Assembly: GCA_018378255.1 (NCBI GenBank)
Contig: JAGZXV010000056.1
Coordinates: 1-26,997 of the forward strand
Length of the DNA: 26,997 bases
DNA from: Clostridiaceae bacterium
GTDB lineage: Bacteria; Bacillota; Clostridia; Lachnospirales; Lachnospiraceae
Reading direction: 5' to 3'
In this document: positions 21,132-26,997 of the stretch, piece by piece
Layout of the letters: the number at the start of each line of letters is the position of its first letter
How positions within the stretch are numbered: position 1 is the stretch's first letter
Position numbers and translations under genes: made by a program
The notes under the pieces: model-generated
Database searches by the model: none
What the model saw: the letters and a program-made list of their open reading frames with translations, nothing else
Told to the model about the DNA's origin: nothing

Positions 21132-21440
21132 GCAGGAAATAGGGCGTGAGACAGGCCGGGAGGCGGTGAAAACCGCCGGGAGCGCAACCGGACGGGGCGC
21201 GGTTCGCGGTGACAGCGATTTGTTCCGGCTGTCGGCATCTCTTGGGCTGAAAGGAAGGGAAATGGAGGGGAAATCGCAGACCTCAAAGTCTGCGATTTAG
21301 GGAGCATTCATTTCCCTTCCTTTCGGCTCTAGAGATGCCCCGGCCGGAACCATGAGCTGTCGCCGCGAACCGCGCCCCGACCGGTTGCGCTCCCGGCGGT
21401 TTTCACCGCCTCCCGGCCTGTCTCACGCCCCATTTCCTGC
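21132..21440. repeat. Large inverted repeat, two arms of about 132 bp around a nested hairpin
   Basis: The left arm (21132-21264) and right arm (21309-21440) are reverse complements at about nine in ten positions by eye, including more than 50 nearly uninterrupted bases around the GC-rich part. The 44-base centre contains its own perfect hairpin, AAATCGCAGAC-CTCAAA-GTCTGCGATTT (21271-21298). The arms are GC-rich compared with the AT-rich MerR gene to the left. It lies between the converging ends of merR and potD. As RNA or single-stranded DNA it would form a very long cruciform or hairpin. I see no coding frame in it. It could be a bidirectional terminator, a mobile palindromic element or an island boundary. 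Confidence 0.9.
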
Positions 21441-21461
21441 GTCCCTTCCACGAACAAAAAA

Positions 21462-22514
21462 TTAATCCAGCTTCGACTTAAATTCCGTCCATATTTCCTC
21501 ATGCAGCGACGTAGCATCCGCCCCCACATCCTGAATAAACTCCCCGTTCGGAATATCATCCGCACTGATAATCAAACTCTTTTTAAACTCTTCCGGCAGA
21601 AACTCATAAGCCGCTTTATTCGGGCAGAGATAATAAGTCTGCTGTGAAATCTTAGCTCCCACTTCCCCGTCCAGAATGTAGTTTAAGAACGCGAATGCAT
21701 TATCGCTGTTTGGCGCCTGTGCGGGTATAAATGCCGCATCCACACCAAAGCCAAGCCCTTCTTTCGGGTATACCACTTTTAAATCCGGGTTCTGCTGCAG
21801 AGCCAAAACAACCTGGGAAGTGAACAAGTATGCCGCGCTGACTTCCCCGCTGAGAAGGAAATCCTGTGTCTGGTTCTGGCTCAACACGCGCACGTTGGGA
21901 GCCAGCTCCATCAGTTTATCGCCTGCCTGTTTGATCACCGCCTGGTCTTCCGTATTGAACGATTCTCCCATGGTTTTTAACACCATGCCCATGACAACAC
22001 GCTCACTGTCCATCAGGGCTATGCTGTCTTTTAAAGACGGATCCCATAAGGATTCATAGCCTGTAATCTCAGTGCTGACCGCTTCCGGGTTATATACAAT
22101 CAACGGAATTCCCGGGCCATAGGGCACTGTCAGCTTGTTGTCCGGATCATAGAAAAAGTTCTGGAACACCGGATCAATGTTCTGATAATTGGGAACTTTT
22201 TCTTTGTCGATCTCTTTAACAAGGCCCTCATCGGCAGCGATCTTAATGATATAATCCGATGCGATTATGATGTCATAATCCCCGCCTTTGCTGGTCTCCA
22301 ACTTAGCCAGCATCTCTTCATTGGCCTCAAAGTTGGTGTAATTCACTTTAATTCCCGTTTTTTCTTCAAAACCGTCAATCACATCCTGGGGCACATATTC
22401 CGCCCAGGTGTAGATATTCAGTTCTTCACTTTTCTTTCCACTGCAGCCCTGTAAAAGTCCTGCTGCCATGATTCCGGTCAGCGTAACCGCTGCAAAGCGT
22501 TTCCATTTTTTCAT
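21462..22514 (-). CDS. potD: Spermidine/putrescine ABC transporter substrate-binding lipoprotein
   Basis: A 350-residue extracellular binding protein of the PotD family, capturing polyamines for the PotABC importer. A lipoprotein signal peptide ends in LLQGC, with lipidated Cys24. The mature protein begins ELNIYTWAEYVPQDVIDGFEEKTG, very typical of PotD. Polyamine-contacting acidic and aromatic regions are recognisable around DYDIIIASDYI and FGVDAAFIP. The start MKKWKRFA has GGAGG just upstream; an earlier ATG is not supported. It is the last gene of the operon, 57 nt after potC, and is preceded by a TGCCGTC-A-GACGGCA hairpin followed by GAACGGAATGGAGG. Exact polyamine preference is not determinable. 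Confidence 0.94.
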   Translation of the reverse strand: MKKWKRFAAVTLTGIMAAGLLQGCSGKKSEELNIYTWAEYVPQDVIDGFEEKTGIKVNYTNFEANEEMLAKLETSKGGDYDIIIASDYIIKIAADEGLVKEIDKEKVPNYQNIDPVFQNFFYDPDNKLTVPYGPGIPLIVYNPEAVSTEITGYESLWDPSLKDSIALMDSERVVMGMVLKTMGESFNTEDQAVIKQAGDKLMELAPNVRVLSQNQTQDFLLSGEVSAAYLFTSQVVLALQQNPDLKVVYPKEGLGFGVDAAFIPAQAPNSDNAFAFLNYILDGEVGAKISQQTYYLCPNKAAYEFLPEEFKKSLIISADDIPNGEFIQDVGADATSLHEEIWTEFKSKLD

Positions 22515-22526
22515 AATCTTCCTCCA

Positions 22527-22556
22527 TTCCGTTCTGCCGTCTGACGGCATTATCAT
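22527..22556 (-). promoter_or_regulatory. Pre-RBS hairpin of potD
   Basis: On the minus strand TGCCGTCAGACGGCA forms a perfect short stem, directly followed by GAACGGAATGGAGGAAG, which holds the ribosome binding site. It is one member of the recurring hairpin-CGGCAGAA-SD arrangement in this window. There is no T tract, so it is not a terminator. Confidence 0.6.
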
Positions 22557-22571
22557 GTTACATTTTCTATC

Positions 22572-23354
22572 TCAATTCCGTTCCATCTTCCGCCCAATCA
22601 CCTGTGACGCGATGACGATCACAAATGTCACAACCAGCATGATACTGCACAGAGCATTGATCTCCGGCGTCACTCCTGATTTCAACTGGGTATAAATCCG
22701 GATCGGAAGAGTATTCGTCTTCGCCCCGGTAACGAAAATACTGATCACCACGTCGTCTAATGACATGGCAAATGCCAAAAGCATCCCCGATACCACCGCA
22801 GGCGTAATTAAAGGCAGGGTAATATCCCAAAATGCCCTCGGTTCCGAAGCTCCCAAATCCTTAGCCGCTTCCACCAGCGATTTATCAATTCCAACCAGAC
22901 TGGCTTTCACCATCATAAATACATAAGGAACACAGAATGTGGTATGTCCCAGCACCAATGTCAGCATCCCGAAAGGCAGGCTCAGCATCGCAAAAAACGC
23001 CATAAAAACCATACCTAAAATGATCTCGGGAATCATGATCGGAAGCGTGGAGATGTACTCCACCGCCCCCTTGCTCTTAAAACTGACCCGCGCCATGCCC
23101 ACAGCTCCCAATGTTCCGATAATCCCTGCCGCCAAACTGCTGAGAGCCGCCAGGACCACGCTGTTTCTCAGGGCTTCCAGAAGCCCTCTGTTGTGAAACA
23201 TCTTCAGATACCAGTCCAGCGTGACACCGCTCCATACAGTTGTGTTCTTAGAAATATTAAAGGAATAAACCACAACCACTGCGATCGGCAGATACATCAG
23301 CGCCAAAAGAACTGCCTGGTATATTGCCGATATACGGATTCTCTTCTTTTTCAT
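22572..23354 (-). CDS. potC: Spermidine/putrescine ABC transporter permease PotC
   Basis: A 260-residue inner-membrane permease with six predicted helices. It begins with a basic KKKRIRIS and the helix AVLLALMYLPIAVVVVYSF. The cytoplasmic EAA loop that contacts the ATPase reads LVEAAKDLGASEPRAFWDITLPLITPAVVSG, with the conserved EAA and G. Its ATG overlaps the potB stop by 4 nt (ATGA), so the two are translationally coupled. With PotB it forms the membrane channel of the polyamine importer. Confidence 0.95.
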   Translation of the reverse strand: MKKKRIRISAIYQAVLLALMYLPIAVVVVYSFNISKNTTVWSGVTLDWYLKMFHNRGLLEALRNSVVLAALSSLAAGIIGTLGAVGMARVSFKSKGAVEYISTLPIMIPEIILGMVFMAFFAMLSLPFGMLTLVLGHTTFCVPYVFMMVKASLVGIDKSLVEAAKDLGASEPRAFWDITLPLITPAVVSGMLLAFAMSLDDVVISIFVTGAKTNTLPIRIYTQLKSGVTPEINALCSIMLVVTFVIVIASQVIGRKMERN

Positions 23355-24220
23355 AGCAGTCCCTCCAGATCCTTTACCCGGGTCACTTTACGGTACAGCC
23401 ATATCATGACCGAAGTAAATATCATGAGGATTACGGAAAGAGCCGCCGCAAACGGCCAATCCCTTCCGCTCTGCAGCTGGTTCTGGATCAGGTTTCCCAC
23501 CAGCATTACCTTACCGCCGCCCAGGATATCGGCGATGAAAAAGAGCCCCATGGACGGAATAAACACTAAAACCACCCCTGACATAATGCCAGGCAGCGTC
23601 ATCTTCACAGTGACCGTAAGGAATGCCTGAAGCCTGGTCGCTCCCAGATCCCTTGCCGCCTCCACCAGGGACCAGTCCATTTTATCAGTGCTGGAATACA
23701 CGGATAAGATCATGAACGGCAGCAAAGAATACACCATCCCTACCAGCACCGCCGGATAGGAATACAATAATTTCAACGGATCTTCCGTTACCCCTAACGC
23801 CATCAACAGCTTATCCAGCAGGCCGTTGCTCCTGAATATGATGATCCAGCCGTACATCCGCATCAGAGCGCTGGTCCAGAACGGGATCACCACAAACAGC
23901 ATCATCATGCTCTTTGCTTTTTTCTCCAGCCGGGCCATGAAATAACCGAAGGGATAACCGATAACCAGAGTAACCAGAGTGGTCGAGACTGCGAGCTGAA
24001 AGGATTCCTTAAATGTATTCAGGTATACCGGTTTCAGAATCTTCGCATAATTGCCAAGTGTAAATTCATTCACCACGCCCCAGGTCTGGGCCCGGGTCAT
24101 GAAACTGAGCACAATCAGATAAACAATGGGCAGAGCCACGAATATAAGCGTAAAAATGTAGAGAGGCGCGACTGTCATCCACCAGTGATTACCCGGCTTT
24201 TTTCCTGTCTTTTCAGCCAT
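23351..24220 (-). CDS. potB: Spermidine/putrescine ABC transporter permease PotB
   Basis: A 289-residue permease subunit with six predicted helices, the first being VAPLYIFTLIFVALPIVYLIVLSF. The EAA loop reads LVEAARDLGATRLQAFLTVTVKMTLPGIMSG. Other PotB-like features are WTSALMRMYGWIIIFRSNGLLDKLLM and the segment VLVFIPSMGLFFIADILGGGK. I chose ATG 24220 (MAEKTGKK) because GGAGGGAG lies a few bases upstream; an upstream ATG would put that site within the gene. It overlaps the end of potA by 8 nt and potC by 4 nt. Confidence 0.95.
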   Translation of the reverse strand: MAEKTGKKPGNHWWMTVAPLYIFTLIFVALPIVYLIVLSFMTRAQTWGVVNEFTLGNYAKILKPVYLNTFKESFQLAVSTTLVTLVIGYPFGYFMARLEKKAKSMMMLFVVIPFWTSALMRMYGWIIIFRSNGLLDKLLMALGVTEDPLKLLYSYPAVLVGMVYSLLPFMILSVYSSTDKMDWSLVEAARDLGATRLQAFLTVTVKMTLPGIMSGVVLVFIPSMGLFFIADILGGGKVMLVGNLIQNQLQSGRDWPFAAALSVILMIFTSVMIWLYRKVTRVKDLEGLL

Positions 24221-25307
24221 CTTTTTCTCCCTCCACATCTACCAGCACCGCATGTTCCGGCTCCCATCCCGCATATACCACATCTCCCGGCCCCATGGAA
24301 CTGTTGATCCCCTGCCTGCTGGAAACCAGTTCTCCCAGACTTCCTCCGTCCAGGCTGATCCGCAGCATTCCTCCGGCAAAATTCTTCTCCGTCACCACCA
24401 GTTTCATACCTTCTTCGCGGCTGTTGGGATATAATGTGATATTTTCACTCCTGACCGCCACAGTCACCGGCTGACCGGCCTTTAAAAGCCCTTTCTGCTT
24501 CTCTGTCACAGCCGCCCGCACAACTCCGGCCGCTGTCAGGATTACCGCCGTTTCACCTGACCATTCCTTTAATGTTCCTTTGATAATATTGGCGGTTCCT
24601 ACAAAACTGGCCACATAGCTGGTCTTGGGGTGATCGTAGATTTCATCCGGAGTTCCCACCTGTTCAAACAGGCCGTCCTTCATCACAACAATCCGGTCAG
24701 ACATGTTAATGGCTTCCTCCTGGTCATGGGTTATGTATACAAATGTAATGCCAAGCTGTTTCTGAAGCCTTTTCAGCTCCGTCTGCATCTGACGCCTCAG
24801 CTGCAGATCCAGGGCCCCCAGAGGTTCGTCCAAAAGCAGTACTTCCGGATTATTGACAACAGCCCTTGCTATGGCCACACGCTGCCTTTGTCCGCCGCTC
24901 AGTTCAGACGGCATCCTCTTTTCAAAGCCCGAAAGCTGAACCAGTTCCAATACCTTTAACGCCCGTTCTGCTATCTCCTGTTTGGGCACTTTTTTTAATT
25001 TCAGCCCATAGGAAACATTGGTGATAACATCCATATGGGGGAACAGGGCATAATTTTGAAATACCGTATTCACATTGCGCTGGTTCGGTTCCAGCCCGGT
25101 CACATCACGGCCGTTTAAGCGGACCTGTCCGCTGTCCGGGCTTTCCAGACCTGCGATGATTCTGAGCGTCGTGGTCTTGCCGCAGCCGGACGCTCCCAGC
25201 AGGGTTATAAACTCACCCTTTTCAATCGAAAGACTGATGCCTTTGAGCACTCCAGTCTCTCCAAAGCTCTTTTTTATCTGGTCTAATTCTAATATAATAT
25301 CAGCCAC
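24213..25307 (-). CDS. potA: Spermidine/putrescine ABC transporter ATP-binding protein PotA
   Basis: A 364-residue ATPase that drives polyamine import. Walker A is GASGCGKTTT (about 38-47), the Q loop is in VFQNYALFPHM, the signature LSGGQRQRVAIARAV, Walker B LLLDEPLGALD, and the switch His in YITHDQEEA. A C-terminal TOBE domain (about 280-360) follows. The start is GTG (MADIILELDQ), six bases after AAGGAGG; a reading extending 22 codons further upstream would swallow that site. It is the first gene of potABCD, on a transcript likely controlled from the divergent region shared with a GntR regulator. Confidence 0.96.
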   Translation of the reverse strand: MADIILELDQIKKSFGETGVLKGISLSIEKGEFITLLGASGCGKTTTLRIIAGLESPDSGQVRLNGRDVTGLEPNQRNVNTVFQNYALFPHMDVITNVSYGLKLKKVPKQEIAERALKVLELVQLSGFEKRMPSELSGGQRQRVAIARAVVNNPEVLLLDEPLGALDLQLRRQMQTELKRLQKQLGITFVYITHDQEEAINMSDRIVVMKDGLFEQVGTPDEIYDHPKTSYVASFVGTANIIKGTLKEWSGETAVILTAAGVVRAAVTEKQKGLLKAGQPVTVAVRSENITLYPNSREEGMKLVVTEKNFAGGMLRISLDGGSLGELVSSRQGINSSMGPGDVVYAGWEPEHAVLVDVEGEKDG

Positions 25308-25332
25308 ATTAAGCCTCCTTATCTTCTTACCA

Positions 25333-25360
25333 ATTGTATCATAAATACCAAAGGATGCAA
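25333..25360 (-). promoter_or_regulatory. Promoter of the potABCD operon
   Basis: On the minus strand, -35 TTGCAT (25355-25360) and -10 TACAAT (25333-25338) are separated by 16 nt, with TGA before the -10 (an extended TGN element). The predicted leader is only about 20 nt. Confidence 0.65.
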
Positions 25361-25439
25361 CAGTATCTTGCAACAGTTCCTCTTCCTGTCCGGCCTTTTC
25401 AGTCAGGAAGAGGAACCATTTGAACAGTTACAGTATCTT
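25357..25439. repeat. Repeats and 13-bp inverted repeat in the divergent potA/gntR region
   Basis: A perfect 13-bp inverted repeat, GTTCCTCTTCCTG (25376-25388) with CAGGAAGAGGAAC (25404-25416), spans a 15-base centre. GCAACAGT occurs twice 13 bp apart (25357 and 25370), and ACAGTATCTT occurs twice 70 bp apart (25360 and 25430). All lie between or beside the two divergent promoters, and the inverted repeat is probably not transcribed from either, so these look like protein-binding sites, perhaps for the adjacent GntR protein. Confidence 0.6.
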
Positions 25440-25460
25440 CAGTTTCAGGAACCTCATCAC

Positions 25461-25489
25461 TTTACTTTCAGGATTTTATTTGCTATGAT
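25461..25489 (+). promoter_or_regulatory. Possible promoter of the GntR regulator
   Basis: TTTACT (25461-25466) and TATGAT (25484-25489) are separated by 17 nt, about 30 bp before the gene. The -35 is weak. Confidence 0.5.
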
Positions 25490-25517
25490 AAAGCTACTAT
25501 ATAAATGGAGAAGAGAT

Positions 25518-26147
25518 ATGAACAAGGAAAAAAACAGTCTAAAATCAATCGTCTATCAGGAAACTCTGGACGGTATCATCAAAGGTGAATACAAAGCAAA
25601 TCAGATCATCAACGAACAGGAGCTGGTAGCCAAATTCGGCTTCAGCAAATCTCCGGTCCGGGAAGCTCTCATCTCCTTATGCAATGAAGGCGTTCTGCGC
25701 AACATTCCGAGATATGGATACGAAGTGGTACGGCTTACCAGTAAGGATGCCAATGAGATCCTCCGCTTCCGTTTTATCCTGGAAGGCGGCATGCTGAGAG
25801 ACTGCTACGATAAAATCACTCCGGATCAGATAGACGAATTATACCGTCTGGATGACCTTTGCAATGCCTCTGTTGACGACATGTGGGTACATTGGGAGCA
25901 TAATATTAATTTTCACCTGAAACTATTGTCCTACTCAGGCAATTCCTATTCCTATGCCCAGCTAGAGCGGTCGATGGACATCTTAAAACGGGCCTATGCC
26001 CAATTTTACTGGGATAAGTGGGACGCTGCCTATAATCCCATCGACATGCGCTACCACAGGGCCATCCTTTCCTGCATCAAGGTAAAGGACATCCACGGAG
26101 CCCTTAAAAACCTGGAATTGGATCTGAAAGATTTCCGCAGCATATGA
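25518..26147 (+). CDS. GntR-family regulator (FadR/FCD type)
   Basis: A 209-residue regulator. The N-terminal winged helix (about 5-70) contains LDGIIKGEYKANQIINEQEL and FGFSKSPVREALISLCNEGVLRNIPRYGYEV, typical of GntR. The C-terminal helical part (about 78-205) fits an FCD-type ligand domain, with HWEHNINFHLKLLSYSGN and DMRYHRAILSCIKVKD carrying histidines likely to bind a metal. The ATG is set by GGAG seven bases upstream. It is divergent from potABCD with repeats between, so it probably controls that operon and itself; FCD ligands are usually small organic acids, so a polyamine-linked signal is only a guess. Confidence 0.9.
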   Translation: MNKEKNSLKSIVYQETLDGIIKGEYKANQIINEQELVAKFGFSKSPVREALISLCNEGVLRNIPRYGYEVVRLTSKDANEILRFRFILEGGMLRDCYDKITPDQIDELYRLDDLCNASVDDMWVHWEHNINFHLKLLSYSGNSYSYAQLERSMDILKRAYAQFYWDKWDAAYNPIDMRYHRAILSCIKVKDIHGALKNLELDLKDFRSI

Positions 26148-26154
26148 TTTTAAT

Positions 26155-26185
26155 GGTTTCACAGAACATTTATTTCTGTGAAACC
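26155..26185. repeat. Perfect 12-bp hairpin after the GntR gene
   Basis: GGTTTCACAGAA-CATTTAT-TTCTGTGAAACC begins 7 bp after the GntR stop codon. It has no T tract, and lies just before a true terminator. Confidence 0.7.
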
Positions 26186-26190
26186 AGAAT

Positions 26191-26253
26191 AAAGTCCCGG
26201 CAGTCCCGGCTTTCCACATGATTGTGGAGAACCGGGAGTGCCGGGACTTTTTT
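26191..26253 (+). terminator. Terminator of the GntR gene, possibly bidirectional
   Basis: A long GC stem, AGTCCCGGCAGTCCCGG pairing with CCGGGAGTGCCGGGACT, with an inner helix TTCCACA/TGTGGA, is followed by six Ts on the plus strand. On the minus strand it ends in TTTATT, so it may also stop transcription from the TSCPD gene. Confidence 0.88.
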
Positions 26254-26276
26254 ACAGCAGTTGCCTGCCGGAGTGA

Positions 26277-26534
26277 TTAATTTTTGCTCTCTTCGTATTT
26301 TTCGCGGACAGCGATAGCCAGCTGGTCTGCACAGGATGTGGTGTTTTTACCGCAGGTATTGCCCTTTAAGAAAGTCTCTACCTGTTCTACCGTCATACCG
26401 TCAACTAATTTGCTGATCGCCTTTAAATTGCCGTTGCAGCCGTCAACGAATTCTATATTCTTCACTACATCCCCGTCCAAGTCAAAGGAAAGGGAAGAAG
26501 GGCAGACTCTCTGTGGTTTTACTGTATATCTCAT
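26277..26534 (-). CDS. TSCPD-domain protein (TIGR03905 type)
   Basis: An 85-residue protein made of a single TSCPD domain, named for the motif seen here as TTSCADQLAIAV. The four conserved cysteines are in RVCPSSLSF, DGCNGNL and GNTCGKNTTSC, spaced as expected for a metal site. The same domain occurs at the end of some B12-dependent ribonucleotide reductases; as a free protein its role is not established. The ATG giving MRYTVKPQ has GGAGG five bases upstream, itself preceded by a TGCCG-n6-CGGCA hairpin and GAAT. It follows the symporter gene by 40 nt on the same strand and is probably co-transcribed. Confidence 0.9.
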   Translation of the reverse strand: MRYTVKPQRVCPSSLSFDLDGDVVKNIEFVDGCNGNLKAISKLVDGMTVEQVETFLKGNTCGKNTTSCADQLAIAVREKYEESKN

Positions 26535-26543
26535 GATTTCCTC

Positions 26544-26566
26544 CATTCTGCCGGTTTTGCGGCATG
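26544..26566 (-). promoter_or_regulatory. Pre-RBS hairpin of the TSCPD gene
   Basis: On the minus strand TGCCG-CAAAAC-CGGCA is followed immediately by GAATGGAGGAAATC and the ATG. It is the clearest copy in this window of the hairpin-CGGCAGAA-GGAGG arrangement. Confidence 0.6.
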
Positions 26567-26574
26567 TATATTAT

Positions 26575-26997
26575 TTATTTTTTCAGGTTCAGGCTCATAT
26601 CATTATAAGCGTTTTCATCTAAAGTTCCCATATGTTTGTCCACAACCAATGCATTGGTAAGGGATCCTGTAACATTTAACATGGTTCTCGGCATATCGAT
26701 GATCGGGTCAATTGCGAGGATCGGGCTTACCATAGCGAACTGGGAGGCCATACCAACACCGGAAAGACCTACGGAAGCTGCCATAGTAGCGGTTCCAGGG
26801 ATACCTGCGATTCCTAAAGAACCGATGGTAACTACGATTACTGTCATTACAAGCATGGTAACATCAAGCGGTGTGCCTGTTACATGGCATACATAAACGA
26901 TGAGCAGTGACGGGAATACGCCTGCACAGCCCTGCATTCCTGCTGTTGTACCAAAACCAGCAACGAAGCTTGCAGTACCCTGGTCCACGCCCAGTCT
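26575..26997 (-). CDS. Dicarboxylate/amino acid:cation symporter, C-terminal part (cut by window end)
   Basis: The last 140 codons of a membrane symporter of the DAACS (GltP/GltT/TcyP) family, which imports glutamate, aspartate, dicarboxylates or cystine with Na+ or H+. The frame is open to the window edge (RLGVDQGTASFVAGFGTTAG), so the start lies beyond 26997. Visible features are the Gly-rich helix GMQGCAGVFPSLLIVYVCHV, the hairpin segment GSLGIAGIPGTATMAASVGLSGVG, and the substrate-site motif DMPRTMLNVTGSLTNALVV near the end. The usual NxxGD is NVTGS here, so an acidic residue common in relatives is replaced. Which substrate it carries cannot be decided. Confidence 0.9.
   Translation of the reverse strand, partial: RLGVDQGTASFVAGFGTTAGMQGCAGVFPSLLIVYVCHVTGTPLDVTMLVMTVIVVTIGSLGIAGIPGTATMAASVGLSGVGMASQFAMVSPILAIDPIIDMPRTMLNVTGSLTNALVVDKHMGTLDENAYNDMSLNLKK

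Noticed and set aside
1..26997. CRISPR arrays, tRNA and rRNA genes, insertion sequence transposases, phage genes
   Set aside because: I looked for regularly spaced repeats, tRNA-like arms with CCA/TPsiC motifs, and transposase or integrase motifs, and saw none.

Overview
This window looks like the chromosome of a Gram-positive anaerobe of the Clostridia, most likely a Lachnospiraceae-type gut organism. The reasons are Shine-Dalgarno sites of the AGGAGG type, sigma-A promoters with TTGACA/TATAAT spaced by about 17 nt, two T-box leaders, a manganese riboswitch, a tRNA-dependent route to Asn-tRNA, and secreted cell-wall-repeat proteins. The species assignment is inference; no rRNA or tRNA gene is present to anchor it.

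Region 1 (1-6700, minus strand) is a translation operon: promoter, a long T-box leader with an Asn (AAC) specifier, archaeal-type aspS, gatC, gatA, gatB, then a class I aminotransferase of the aspartate aminotransferase (Aminotran_MocR) type. AspRS carries the His and Pro that mark non-discriminating enzymes. Together the genes plausibly make aspartate, load it on tRNA-Asn, and amidate it to Asn-tRNA-Asn, all induced by uncharged tRNA-Asn.

Region 2 (6700-10740) holds a MATE efflux pump behind a MarR-like palindromic operator, the manganese exporter mntP behind a yybP-ykoY riboswitch, and tyrS behind a Tyr (UAC) T-box. Region 3 (10739-17075) is signalling and surface: an OmpR-type regulator with an unusual multi-pass sensor kinase, a separate hybrid histidine kinase, and a secreted acidic protein with cell-wall-binding repeats. 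The hybrid kinase and the surface-protein gene converge on a 164-bp palindromic MITE-like element whose two ends supply both stop codons.

Region 4 (about 17100-21130) appears AT-richer and accessory: a broken small gene, a MarR regulator with two operator copies in its promoter, an RNHCP-domain zinc protein, and a MerR regulator divergent from an aldo/keto reductase and a decayed second reductase. It is closed on the right by a very large inverted repeat (two arms of about 132 bp). Region 5 (21460-26997) is a potABCD polyamine ABC importer operon, a divergent GntR regulator, and a TSCPD-domain protein downstream of a dicarboxylate/amino acid symporter cut by the window end.

The most unusual structures are the large inverted repeat, the MITE-like element between convergent genes, and a recurring small GC hairpin followed by CGGCAGAA that sits just before the ribosome binding site of several unrelated genes.
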